From Thermoanaerobaculia bacterium (GTDB lineage: Bacteria; Acidobacteriota; Thermoanaerobaculia; UBA5066), in NCBI GenBank assembly GCA_022071945.1, contig JAJVIN010000005.1:124001-188000 (forward strand): a DNA stretch of 64,000 bases. Direction: 5' to 3'. How positions within the stretch are numbered: the first letter of the stretch is position 1; every line of letters starts with the position of its first letter. Below are positions 1-8,188 of this stretch, one piece after another. The notes beneath the pieces are model-generated. The model had not been told where the DNA came from, ran no database searches, and saw nothing but the letters and a program-made list of their open reading frames with translations. The position numbers and the translations under genes were made by a program.

Positions 1-731
1 CCCGGGGGAAGTCTTCCCATTGGCCTGGTCTCGAACAGGATCTCGGCCCAGGCGTGACCGCGGGCTCCGGCTTCTCCGAGGGCGATCCTCCCGTGAAAGC
101 CGAGTTCCCGAGCGATTGCGACGATTACGGCTGCGCGGTCTTCGCAATCGCCCTCACGAGTCCTGAGGGAGACGGAGACCGGCTGGATGGTGTCTTCGCC
201 GGGATCGAGCCGGTGACGCCAGGTCTTCTGGAGATCGATGAGGATGCGGGAGATGAGCTGCCCCTTGTCGAGTCCGGCGGGCTGGGAGGCTATCCAGGAG
301 CGGACGGCGTCGGAGTCGGACAAGGCAACGGGGAGCTCGCCGGCGAAGGACTCGAGGGTCTCGCACTCGGGACTCCTCATCGCGAGGAACGGAGTGGCCC
401 CGGCAAGAAGGACGAGGCCGAGCAAGGTCACCCTACCTGCGGGAATCGGGATCCTCTTCCGGAGTTCCTCCACCCTGGACATCTGGGCTGGTTCCGCTTC
501 CAGGGGGGGCCAGTAGTTACGGAGCTTCTCCTGCGTATCCAGTTCGAATATGGCCCGCCCGGCGAAGAGCGAAACTGCGAGGTTCATGGAGAAGAAGCCG
601 AGAGCGAGGAGGGCCGCAGCGAACCAGGGGGGCTCTCCGAGTATTCGGAGGATGGCACCCGTTTGAAGAACGGCAGAGACGACGAGGTAGATGGTGCCCA
701 GGACGGAGCCAAGGCGTTGTGCTTTGGACAT
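1..731 (-). CDS. membrane transglutaminase-like protein (3' end outside window)
   Basis: Runs off the left edge, so only the first 243 codons are visible. I translated the minus strand directly. The N-terminus has hydrophobic segments at about residues 9-30, 36-58 and 99-117. A transglutaminase-like core follows, with Cys196 in GDCEDRA and His226 in GHAWAE, the first two members of the papain-like Cys-His-Asp triad; the Asp would lie beyond the window. The family includes cysteine peptidases and inactive scaffolds, so activity is unproven. The start is the ATG at 729-731 behind an AAGGGAAAGAAG stretch. An 81-bp repeat element ends 35 bp upstream. A second membrane transglutaminase-like gene lies at 23348-24787. 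Confidence 0.78.
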   Translation of the reverse strand, partial: MSKAQRLGSVLGTIYLVVSAVLQTGAILRILGEPPWFAAALLALGFFSMNLAVSLFAGRAIFELDTQEKLRNYWPPLEAEPAQMSRVEELRKRIPIPAGRVTLLGLVLLAGATPFLAMRSPECETLESFAGELPVALSDSDAVRSWIASQPAGLDKGQLISRILIDLQKTWRHRLDPGEDTIQPVSVSLRTREGDCEDRAAVIVAIARELGFHGRIALGEAGARGHAWAEILFETRPMGRLPP

Positions 732-1163
732 CTTCTTTCCCTTCTTGAGCCAGACGCTTCTCCGGGGCTCACCATCTCAATCGGATGAAGCCGCCAGAAT
801 CGGCGAAAGATGTGAGTCGAATCTTCCAAGAGGAGGAAGTCGTCGCATGGCCCCTCGTGGTGACGTCCGCGGGGACATGCGACCGGAGAGCCCGCCCAGA
901 GAGCCTCCAAGACCGTACGCGGCACTCACGAGAACGGGCTGCGGCGGAAATGGGGCCGAAGCACCCCGCGATCAGTGCAGGGAAGCTCACTTTCAGGTCA
1001 ACCGCTGGACTTTCGAGGGGGAGCCCGTCCTCACGCGCGATCGCCCGGGACAGGGCACTGGCACCGTGCGGCAGCCGCAGGCCGAACGATCAAGGCCGTC
1101 CCGGCGATGAACCCTGCCTGCACGCCGCTCGTCAGCAGGTGCCTGCCGCAGACGCCGAGCACA
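732..1163. other. intergenic region holding repeat copy A
   Basis: About 430 bp between the transglutaminase-like gene and the HD-domain gene. It contains repeat copy A (766-846) directly upstream of the transglutaminase-like gene. Open frames here have no family resemblance, so I see no gene in the remainder. Confidence 0.5.
766..846 (-). repeat. repeat copy A (pairs with 10130-10210)
   Basis: This 81-bp stretch aligns without gaps to 10130-10210 at about 63 identical positions. The core AGAATCGGCG is invariant and the flanks CAATCGGA and GAATCTT are strongly kept. Both copies have the same orientation and end 19-35 bp upstream of a minus-strand gene start. It could be a shared leader or promoter element, or a dispersed intergenic repeat. 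Weak similarity may continue about 50 bp further from the genes. Confidence 0.65.
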
Positions 1164-1676
1164 TCACCTGGAAACGTACCCCATGGATCGAGCCAACTCG
1201 TGCAGGGATCGAAAGAGGGAGGAACCAGAAAGGCCTCGGGACTCGGCCAGTGAGAGGATTCCGACGGTCGACTCGATCACCCGAGGTTTCTCTCTGTACA
1301 GAGCATCAAACACCGAGAACCTGGACGAGAGGTTGTCGTACCGATCCGCGATTCGGACCAGGATGGCCTCCACGGGAGCCAATTGCAGGCGACGGAGGAC
1401 ATCCATGTCGTTCTGTCCCGGGCTCTTCGTGAGCAGACCGACGATACACTGGGTTTTGTCCGGGAACCCGTCGATTGTGTGCGATGTGTCTTCGAGGACG
1501 TCGTGCAGGAGGGCCGCCGCGATCGTCTCCGAGTCCACGGAGGGGACATTAGAAGAGACGAGGATGGCAACGCCGAAGGGATGTAGCAGAAAGGGATCAC
1601 CGTTTCGCCGAAGTTGTCCAGCATGAGCGATCCGGGCGACCTCGCGCGCGAAAGCAACTAGCTGGGTAGAGTTCAT
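1164..1676 (-). CDS. small HD-domain alarmone hydrolase (MESH1/SpoT-like)
   Basis: A 170-residue protein of the RelA/SpoT-type HD hydrolase fold. It has HAGQLRRNGDPFLLHP near residue 18 and AALLHDVLEDT further on, the His and His-Asp metal ligands typical of Mn-dependent (p)ppGpp 3'-pyrophosphohydrolases. No synthetase, TGS or ACT domain is present, so it fits a small alarmone hydrolase that would degrade ppGpp or a related nucleotide; the substrate is inferred. The start is the ATG at 1674-1676 because AGGAGGT lies 7 nt upstream, although the frame stays open further. No synthetase partner is adjacent. An 18-bp palindrome lies about 100 bp upstream. Confidence 0.8.
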   Translation of the reverse strand: MNSTQLVAFAREVARIAHAGQLRRNGDPFLLHPFGVAILVSSNVPSVDSETIAAALLHDVLEDTSHTIDGFPDKTQCIVGLLTKSPGQNDMDVLRRLQLAPVEAILVRIADRYDNLSSRFSVFDALYREKPRVIESTVGILSLAESRGLSGSSLFRSLHELARSMGYVSR

Positions 1677-2210
1677 GACGATACCTCCTATGGGCAGAAA
1701 CAAACTGCCTGCTTTGGCCTCCCCAAAAAGGGAGGACGCCCCTGTCGAGAGGCCGCCTATTCCGAAGTACGATGTCGAAGTGCGCTCGCACTTCCTGACC
1801 GAATCGCGGTTCGGCGTCCGTGGCGTCCATCGCATCATCGGACGGCAGCGGCGATGCCCCTCCGCGCAGCCGAAACACCTGTAGGGCCAACTCTGTCATC
1901 AAGGCGAGCAGTGACGTGACATCAATGACGAGCAGCGGCAGCGAATGCCCAGGGCGCGCCTCCGCAAGCCGAATCCGATGCGGTACCGTCTCAGTTGGTG
2001 GACGGATTATGCCGCCCAGTCACGGAGGCACCTCTTCCGGCAGTTACGACCACGACTTTCGGCTTTCACTGCGCTCTGAACCAGGAACGCAGCCACGCCG
2101 TTGGCCAACCAAGTCCTGAGAGGATACCTTCCCGGTCGGCGAGGTCGCCAATCCACCCGCATTTCGACGAGATTCGGATCGTCCCACCGAACGGGATGCG
2201 CCCGGTGGCC
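1677..2210. other. gene-poor stretch left of the insertion sequence
   Basis: About 530 bp between the HD-domain gene and the left end of the insertion sequence. Open frames on both strands look random and have no ribosome binding sites. Apart from the palindrome at 1777-1794 I see nothing recognisable. Confidence 0.5.
1777..1794. promoter_or_regulatory. 18-bp palindrome upstream of the HD-domain gene
   Basis: GAAGTGCG-CT-CGCACTTC is a perfect 8+8 inverted repeat with a 2-nt centre, about 100 bp upstream of the HD-domain start. The tiny centre suggests a dimeric repressor operator more than a hairpin. No protein can be assigned. Confidence 0.35.
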
Positions 2211-2248
2211 CTAAGCTAAGGATTCGCGTCAAAATCACTTGACGATGT

Positions 2249-2266
2249 TTAGACGACGGCGTCTAA
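2249..2266 (+). promoter_or_regulatory. inverted repeat ahead of the transposase start
   Basis: TTAGACG-ACGG-CGTCTAA lies 6 nt before the GTG start of the transposase. It could be an operator bound by the transposase or a hairpin limiting read-through translation from outside promoters. Confidence 0.35.
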
Positions 2267-2272
2267 TGGGGC

Positions 2273-3505
2273 GTGCACGATCCCGTAAGAGTCGAACAGA
2301 TCGCACAGAAGTACGGCGCCCTCGCCTCGTTGATGGACGAGCGGATGAGGCGTCAGTGGGCGGCATCTGAGGCGCAGGCCTACGGGTGGGGTGGAGTGAA
2401 CGCGGTGAGCGCGGCCATTGGGATGTCTCCGAACACGATTCGGAAGGGATTGGCAGAGCTACTGGAACGACGGGCTCACCCTGAAGCGCCTATCGGTACC
2501 AGGCTACGACGTCCAGGCGGCGGGCGTAAGCGCCTTTCTGTACTCGATCAGGGGCTCTTGGAGTCGCTGGAGCGCTTGGTCGAGCCAACGACGCGGGGCG
2601 ATCCGGAGTCGCCCTTACGGTGGACCTGCAAGAGCACTACTCAGTTGGCGGGCGCCCTGACCCGGCAGGGCCACGCGCTGAGCCCGCGCACGGTCGGGCG
2701 TCTCCTCAATGAAGCGGGGTACAGCCTGCAGAGCAACCGAAAGACGAAGGAGGGAAGCGCGCATCCGGACCGTGATGCCCAGTTCCTTCACATCAGCCGG
2801 ACCGTTATGGCGTTCCAGCAGAGCGGTCAGCCCGTGATCTCGGTGGACACGAAGAAGAAGGAACTTGTCGGAACCTTCAAGAACGGAGGCCGTGAGTGGC
2901 GCCCGAAGGGGGAGCCGGAGGAAGTCAAAGTTCACGACTTCTTGGACCCCGAACTGGGGAAGGCCATCCCCTATGGGGTCTACGACGTGACCACGAACCA
3001 AGGCTGGGTGAGCGTGGGTATCGATCATGACACCGCTCGGTTCGCGGTCGAGGCCATTCGTCGCTGGTGGCACAAGATGGGTGTCGAGCGGTACCGCAAT
3101 GCCCGCAAGCTGCTCATCACGGCGGACGGCGGTGGCAGCAACGGCAGCCGTTGTCGGTTGTGGAAGGTAGCGCTACAGGAACTGGCGGCTCAACTCGGGA
3201 TGGCCATCCACGTCTGCCACTTTCCGCCTGGAACCAGCAAGTGGAACAAGATCGAGCACCGGATGTTCTGCCACATCACGCAGAACTGGCGAGGAAGACC
3301 GCTGATCAACCACGAGGTCATCATCAAGCTCATCGCGAACACGACGACAACGACGGGACTGAAGATCTGCGCGGCCATCGATCGGGGCAGCTACCCCACC
3401 GGCATCGCGATCCCGGACGATGAGTTCGCTGCAGTCAATCTGAAGCCCTCCGGCTTTCACGGCGACTGGAACTACACCATCTCCCCGGAGCGTAAGAGAA
3501 ATTAA
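2273..3505 (+). CDS. ISAzo13 family transposase
   Basis: A 410-residue DDE transposase. The N-terminal third carries a helix-turn-helix (VSAAIGMSPNTIRKGLAEL, about residues 45-63). The RNase H-like core shows three acidic positions: Asp in VISVDTKKKELVG, Asp in LLITADGGGSNG and Glu in GTSKWNKIEHRMF. These are hallmarks of the ISAzo13 group (Rhodopirellula-type transposases). It catalyses cut-and-paste or replicative movement of its own element. The start is GTG at 2273. Full length and uninterrupted. It lies just downstream of the Lon-like protease gene, convergent with it. Confidence 0.9.
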   Translation: MHDPVRVEQIAQKYGALASLMDERMRRQWAASEAQAYGWGGVNAVSAAIGMSPNTIRKGLAELLERRAHPEAPIGTRLRRPGGGRKRLSVLDQGLLESLERLVEPTTRGDPESPLRWTCKSTTQLAGALTRQGHALSPRTVGRLLNEAGYSLQSNRKTKEGSAHPDRDAQFLHISRTVMAFQQSGQPVISVDTKKKELVGTFKNGGREWRPKGEPEEVKVHDFLDPELGKAIPYGVYDVTTNQGWVSVGIDHDTARFAVEAIRRWWHKMGVERYRNARKLLITADGGGSNGSRCRLWKVALQELAAQLGMAIHVCHFPPGTSKWNKIEHRMFCHITQNWRGRPLINHEVIIKLIANTTTTTGLKICAAIDRGSYPTGIAIPDDEFAAVNLKPSGFHGDWNYTISPERKRN

Positions 3506-3585
3506 GCATGTTATTTTGGCGCGTGTCATAAGCTGAGCTGAACTAAGCTAAACTACCCGACCTTTCCCTGGCCTGCGCACGAAGC

Positions 3586-5466
3586 TCATTTGGAGCCCGG
3601 GACCACTGTGGGCAACGGCGGCCAAGTCCTGGACCCGATGTCGAGTGGTTGCGGGCGAGTGCCATCCGAGGCACTCGCGTTGGCTGGCCGAGGAGGCAGG
3701 ACTGTGAAGTCCCTCATGGACTTTGTAACACCGCCGCGAGAATCGGCAGCAGTGCAAAGAAACCTCCCGCTGGTCGCCTTCTTCGTCCTGAAGGAAGTGA
3801 CGAATACACCCTGACCGTCGGCCAGGATGCCAGTCGTGGGACCCTCGAAGATCCCATCCCCCCCGTTTTCGACACTGAGATCCACACGCACGGAGTCACC
3901 ATCGCCGTCACCGATCGAGAAAGACACTGGGAGCGCGTCCCCAGCCCGGCAGACGAATGCCGCCGCCCACTCCCTGGCACTCCGGATCGGGCTGGTCAGT
4001 TGATCGAAGTCGTTAAGGCCAACATGGCCGACGCTGAGCCGCAAGAAACCCATGCGACTCGCAGAGAGCCCTTCGAAGTCCTCCGCGGCACGGTAAGCGT
4101 CGATCGGGCGGCCTTCGGCTTTCGCAACCAGCGCGGATGCGGAGGAGTAGAACACGACTGCAGCGTTGAGAGTCATGAGAAATTCAGGCTCGAACTCGAT
4201 CTTCTCTCCGACGTTCGCTCTCATGTTGAACTTCATCTGCTCAAAGTCAAACACGTCCTGATACTGCCGGCGAAAGCTTTCCGCGTACTCCTGCATCTTA
4301 GGCCAGGTTGGCCGGCGCCGGCCCACGAACTCGGCCGCCAGAGAATAGTAGGAAGCGAGAGGAGATCTGCCGTGCGACCTCAGGCGATCTCCCGCTTTGG
4401 CGAGCTCGTCTCCAAACTCCTTGGACCCTGTGCCAAACAACATCCCGTAGTAGTAGACGAGTGTCTTCTGCGAACGTACGAAGAAGCGGCTCTCGGGCCC
4501 GATGGCGTTCAAGTGCGTCGTAGCATCCCGCGTCGTGGCCGACCGCCGCCGGTAGACCAACACCCTGCCCTTGTAGAAGTTGTACATGTCCGAAGCGTCG
4601 GGCCTACCCTCGATTCTTCGAAGCTCATCCTCGAGGGCATCCCACTTCTTCTCACTGTTGAGCCTTTCGAAGTTCCGCTCGAGACGATTCAGGTCCCGGC
4701 TCCAGACCAGGTAGCCCGCGAGGCAGCAAATGAGAACAAGACCAAGGAGTACAAGAGCCGTGAGACGCCTCGTCGTCCGTCGTGCGGCCCTGAGAAGTCC
4801 TCTTTCCACGGATGTGGTACCCGCAGGACCCAGAGCCGCTAGCTCGGCATCCTTGATGGTCCTCACCGGGACGATCTCGAGCACGCCCCTTCGAGTAACG
4901 ATGGAATCCGGACATGCGGTCCTCCCTTGTGGAACGGGGCACGTGCTCTTCTGGCACCTCGCCCGCCACGCCCGCTCCGCTGATGCCTGTGCAGGGACAA
5001 GGAACTTGAACGGGCCTTTCACGCCGGCGCAATCTATGGCGTTCAGGACCAACTCCAATTTCTGGTGAAGTTGTCCTACCGTCCGTACCTCTTCGCCGTT
5101 CAACTCCCCACTCGCATAAACCCTGGAAAGGGCATCGACCAAGGATGAATCCGAAGCGACCGCGACCGCAAGCCGGTGATGGAGAGCGGCCATGAGTCCG
5201 GCCGACTTCCCTTCGAGCAGATGTCCAGCGCTCATTCCGACCCGCGGCTCGACCGCATAAACGAAGTTCTGATTGCCAAGCCCAGATGGCAGGAAGGCGA
5301 GGCCAGAAGTGAGGGAATCGACGAGTTCCTTCGGTGCCGAGCCTCCCCGGTTCTCACGATCGAACTTGATCCAGACGTCCAGGGCACACGGGTGGGAGCC
5401 AACAAAAAGGTAACAAGCCTTCACCCGCTGGACCTTACTCGTTTCACGACCCGCTTTCTCTATCAC
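3586..5466 (-). CDS. membrane-anchored Lon-like Ser/Lys protease with PKD-like C-terminus
   Basis: About 626 residues. The N-terminal 170 residues match the Lon (S16) proteolytic fold: EGKSAG carries the predicted nucleophile (Ser88), followed by ASGELN (the TGEI/TGEL position of Lon) and VRTVGQLHQKL carrying the predicted general-base Lys136. The 48-residue Ser-Lys spacing is close to the 43 of E. coli Lon. No AAA+ domain is present. A basic stretch and one membrane helix (about 235-255) follow, then a helical region and a C-terminal PKD/Ig-like domain (GDGDSVRVDLSVENGGDG). Positive charges before the helix predict a cytoplasmic protease and an outer C-terminus. GTG at 5466 has GGGAGAG 6 nt upstream; a TTG at 5481 lacks one. 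It overlaps the preceding gene by 23 bp. Function unknown. Confidence 0.72.
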   Translation of the reverse strand: MIEKAGRETSKVQRVKACYLFVGSHPCALDVWIKFDRENRGGSAPKELVDSLTSGLAFLPSGLGNQNFVYAVEPRVGMSAGHLLEGKSAGLMAALHHRLAVAVASDSSLVDALSRVYASGELNGEEVRTVGQLHQKLELVLNAIDCAGVKGPFKFLVPAQASAERAWRARCQKSTCPVPQGRTACPDSIVTRRGVLEIVPVRTIKDAELAALGPAGTTSVERGLLRAARRTTRRLTALVLLGLVLICCLAGYLVWSRDLNRLERNFERLNSEKKWDALEDELRRIEGRPDASDMYNFYKGRVLVYRRRSATTRDATTHLNAIGPESRFFVRSQKTLVYYYGMLFGTGSKEFGDELAKAGDRLRSHGRSPLASYYSLAAEFVGRRRPTWPKMQEYAESFRRQYQDVFDFEQMKFNMRANVGEKIEFEPEFLMTLNAAVVFYSSASALVAKAEGRPIDAYRAAEDFEGLSASRMGFLRLSVGHVGLNDFDQLTSPIRSAREWAAAFVCRAGDALPVSFSIGDGDGDSVRVDLSVENGGDGIFEGPTTGILADGQGVFVTSFRTKKATSGRFLCTAADSRGGVTKSMRDFTVLPPRPANASASDGTRPQPLDIGSRTWPPLPTVVPGSK

Positions 5467-7057
5467 GGCCGTCTCTCCCAATCTGATTCTTGAGGTCGTC
5501 GCCTATCCAACGATTATCGAGGAGGGCGAGAAGAAGGGGATCCCCGTCATAGCCATCACGAGTGGAAGCGAGGAACTCTGAAGTCAGAAGCTGGGAAAGA
5601 TAGTACCGCGCTCTTATCCGGTAGGAAGGGCTAGGTTCCACCGTGACGCGGTTCAGCGCCGTGAGGAAGCTCGTCCAGAGTCCAGCCTCCGCGGCCTCGA
5701 TTGCTTCGAAACAGATCTCGTCTGCCGCCGCGACTGTCTGCTCGCTAGCTTCCTCACGGCGGTTGCATCCAGGCGCGATGATCCACCCGTATCCACCCAG
5801 AAGCACGTTGATGAGATCATCCGTGATCAATCCGACCAGGTACCAGGTCCCGGGCTGCGTGAGCTCCGGGAGGATGAACATGCTGGATGGGCTGGGAACG
5901 GGGCTCAAGGGGTAATCTGGCGTGTCCGCAGGGACGCCTGCCTCCATTCCCGACCTGGTCAGGCCTAGCGACAGGGGCAGTGCATCGCCCGTTCGAGGAA
6001 TCAGCCGGACATAGAAACTTCTATCAAGTCTTGCCGTCCACACCGAAACATCGCCGCACCGGCCTATGCTCTGCTTCCACGCTTCGGGGACTATGTGTAG
6101 TATTCGTGGGCAGGACCCTCGAGACTCTGATCCGGCTGCCGCCAGCCTGGTCCGGTCCAGCTCCCACGCATCGCGAATGCGGCGCCTCATCCGGACCGAT
6201 AGATCTACCACCTTGGCTTCCCAACCCCGCGATCCAACCGAGCTCTGAGCATCCTCCGAGGGAAGGAGCATGACCCTGAGGCTAACTCCCGGCCCTCCTG
6301 GCAGGGGCGTACTGTGCAGGCCGTGCTTGGAGGCCGCCTCCCCTGGAGAACCGACGCTCACTTTGAGCCCGACTTCTCCTGTCTCGGCATTCCTCAGGAG
6401 CCCGAGCTTCGAGGCCAACTCTTCGAAGTCGCCGAAGGACACGACGGCCGAGGGGCCCGGGTGGGCCGCACCATTGCATAGCTGAAGTAGACGCTCGAGA
6501 TGCGTCTGGGAGCTCTCGAGCACCATTCTCAGCCTGATGTTTTCCAGAGCGGGCTCATCCGTCTTGATCACGGCGGCCAGATGGCCGCTCTCCGTCTCCA
6601 CGAGCTCGATCTCGATGGGTGGTTCGAACAGGCGCTGGTAGAACTTCTCACGCCTTTCTCCGGCGAACGTCAGCGCCCCCTCGGCCAGCGGAGCGGAGAC
6701 GAATTCCCACAGACTTTCGATTGTCGGCTTCACCGTGCCGGCGATGCGATCGATCCATGTGCGGATCAAACCCTTTCTCAAGAACACGGCTGCCGCGTCC
6801 GCTCCCACCATCCGCTGAAGTTCTTCCTCCGCTACTGGTTCGAGAAGCAATCCCATCCTTCGATAACAGAACGCGCAGCACTGAAAGTGCTCTTTCTCTC
6901 GGCTTCCGAGCTCTTGGCCGAGAAGTAGCATCTGGATTTGCTCAAGTGGAATGTGCGGGTTCCTTCGGAGACTCTCCTCGAATTCGTCGATTGCGGCATC
7001 GATGGCGGATTCGATGACTGTCGCTTCGTTGATGGTCTTCTTACCGTCGTCGCTCAT
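5444..7057 (-). CDS. HxxxCxxC zinc-motif protein, middle gene of the Lon-like protease operon
   Basis: A 537-residue protein I do not recognise as a whole. Residues 57-64 spell H-FQC-C-AF-C, the HxxxCxxC arrangement of zinc-binding anti-sigma factors. It lies just downstream of a sigma-like gene, where an anti-sigma factor is expected. The rest is mostly beta-rich and soluble; one hydrophobic stretch (LVGLITDDLINVLLGGYGW) could be buried rather than membrane-spanning. The start is ATG at 7055-7057 behind AAGGAGGAGGG, although the frame stays open upstream. Its end overlaps the protease gene, so the two are probably translationally coupled. Anti-sigma or adaptor function is inferred. Confidence 0.6.
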   Translation of the reverse strand: MSDDGKKTINEATVIESAIDAAIDEFEESLRRNPHIPLEQIQMLLLGQELGSREKEHFQCCAFCYRRMGLLLEPVAEEELQRMVGADAAAVFLRKGLIRTWIDRIAGTVKPTIESLWEFVSAPLAEGALTFAGERREKFYQRLFEPPIEIELVETESGHLAAVIKTDEPALENIRLRMVLESSQTHLERLLQLCNGAAHPGPSAVVSFGDFEELASKLGLLRNAETGEVGLKVSVGSPGEAASKHGLHSTPLPGGPGVSLRVMLLPSEDAQSSVGSRGWEAKVVDLSVRMRRRIRDAWELDRTRLAAAGSESRGSCPRILHIVPEAWKQSIGRCGDVSVWTARLDRSFYVRLIPRTGDALPLSLGLTRSGMEAGVPADTPDYPLSPVPSPSSMFILPELTQPGTWYLVGLITDDLINVLLGGYGWIIAPGCNRREEASEQTVAAADEICFEAIEAAEAGLWTSFLTALNRVTVEPSPSYRIRARYYLSQLLTSEFLASTRDGYDGDPLLLALLDNRWIGDDLKNQIGRDGRDRESGS

Positions 7058-7068
7058 GACCCTCCTCC

Positions 7069-7854
7069 TTAGGATGCCTCTCCGCGCCGGCTCTTTACTG
7101 CGATGAAGCCGGTCGGATCCTGAATGTAGTTCTTCAGCTGATATAGTGCGCGGCGTCGCGCCTTCTTCTGTTCGATGTTCAGTTCTTCGTCTCGCCACTT
7201 GCTGAGCAAGGCGTCCTGTTCCGCCTCGGAGAGAGTCTCCCAGAAACGCCTTTGGTCGATCTTCTGCTCTTCTACCGCCTCGTGGCTGTCTTCAAGCGGC
7301 TCCGGCACCGCTGCGTCTTCGATCGAGACAAACGTCGGGCGTGACGGCTTGCCAGGTCTGGAGCGGCCAAACCTATTCCTGATCTCGTCGGTCTCCGCAA
7401 ACCTTCGAATGGTGAAGAGCAACGGACGCATCGCGTCGAAGCGTCTGGTTCTGAAGAGCGTTTCGAATTCCGGGTAGTACCTCAGCCACGTTTGTTGTGC
7501 AACGTTCTCTTCAGAGATCCTTCCTGCCGTTCTACTCCAGGTCGTCGACTTCAAGTGGCTGTCGCAAGTCGCGAAGAAGACTTCGAAACACGCGCGGATG
7601 AAGCACGACTCTAGAGTCTCTGCCCAGTTATCCTTGGCTACTCCGCCGCCCTTGCTGGCGGATCGAATGACGGCTTCTTGGAACATCAATACCGAGTTCT
7701 CGTAGATCTCCTGATCGACGAGGCGAGCGCTCGTCGGATGTACCTTCGCCGTCTTCACGAAGGAACGAATCTCCTCAAGCAGTTTCTCTTCCGCTCCTTC
7801 CAGGAATCGTCGAGATTCGACTGCGATCCTAGTAACGTGTGAATCCGCCTGCAT
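7069..7854 (-). CDS. divergent ECF-sigma-like protein, first gene of the Lon-like protease operon
   Basis: A 261-residue protein with weak resemblance to ECF sigma factors. AQQTWLRYYPEF (119-130) and LLFTIRRFAETDEIRNRFGR (145-164) resemble the region 2 pattern in which a Trp-containing helix is followed by Arg-rich DNA-contacting residues. LSEAEQDALLSKW (208-220) and the basic helix after it occupy the place of region 4. The identity of each helix is uncertain. The start is ATG at 7852-7854 behind GGGAGGGGAGGG. It ends 11 bp before the HxxxCxxC gene, consistent with a sigma/anti-sigma pair. An unrelated helical protein is the alternative. Confidence 0.5.
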   Translation of the reverse strand: MQADSHVTRIAVESRRFLEGAEEKLLEEIRSFVKTAKVHPTSARLVDQEIYENSVLMFQEAVIRSASKGGGVAKDNWAETLESCFIRACFEVFFATCDSHLKSTTWSRTAGRISEENVAQQTWLRYYPEFETLFRTRRFDAMRPLLFTIRRFAETDEIRNRFGRSRPGKPSRPTFVSIEDAAVPEPLEDSHEAVEEQKIDQRRFWETLSEAEQDALLSKWRDEELNIEQKKARRRALYQLKNYIQDPTGFIAVKSRRGEAS

Positions 7855-8188
7855 GAAGCCCTCCCCTCCCGTTGTGGCGCATGCCGCTAGGGAGTCTAGA
7901 GTACATATCTTCAGTTGGTGGCGACGCATCTCTTCGCACCAGACATTCTGTGGTCACGTATCCGCTGTCCGGATTTTGGAGAACTCTTCATCCTGGCTGG
8001 TTGGATGGTTCTTACCGTCCGGCTGTGCATTCCAGAAAAAGGGTGGCAGTCCGGGATGGACGTGGGCGGAGGTACTTCCGCCCACGTCGGCATCGAAGAG
8101 GGCTCGAATGCCGGATTATCTGAGAACCACCGCGGTCAGGCTATGCCAATCGGAATCCGAGCAGGTGATATTCTTGCTCTCGGGGCAA
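7855..8188. other. intergenic region upstream of the sigma-like/Lon-like operon
   Basis: About 330 bp between two minus-strand genes. It holds the strong hairpin at 8059-8088 and, below it, roughly 200 bp that must contain the promoter of the three-gene operon if the hairpin terminates the upstream gene. I cannot pick out a convincing promoter. Confidence 0.5.
8059..8088 (-). terminator. 12-bp perfect hairpin after the 8189-9025 gene
   Basis: GACGTGGGCGGA and its exact reverse complement are separated by 6 nt. On the minus strand the hairpin is followed after about 16 nt by CCCTTTTTC. The T-run is too distant for a classic intrinsic terminator, but the stem is strong and separates two transcription units. 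Confidence 0.55.

Larger units (their letters stand above)
2211..3537 (+). mobile_element. ISAzo13-type insertion sequence
   Basis: A single-transposase element. The ends carry an imperfect inverted repeat of about 31 bp: the left end (2211-2241) starts CTAAGCTAAGGATTCGCG and the reverse complement of the right end (3507-3537) starts CTCAGCTTATGACACGCG, with about 23 of 31 positions matching and a shared CAAAAT. No convincing target duplication is visible; CTAAGCTA recurs at 3543-3550, just outside the right end. The exact termini are therefore provisional. The transposase is intact, so the copy may be active or recently active. Confidence 0.65.

Noticed and set aside
54..788. Plus-strand open frame at the left edge
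   Set aside because: The minus strand encodes a transglutaminase-like protein with membrane helices and a Cys/His pair; the plus frame is its shadow.
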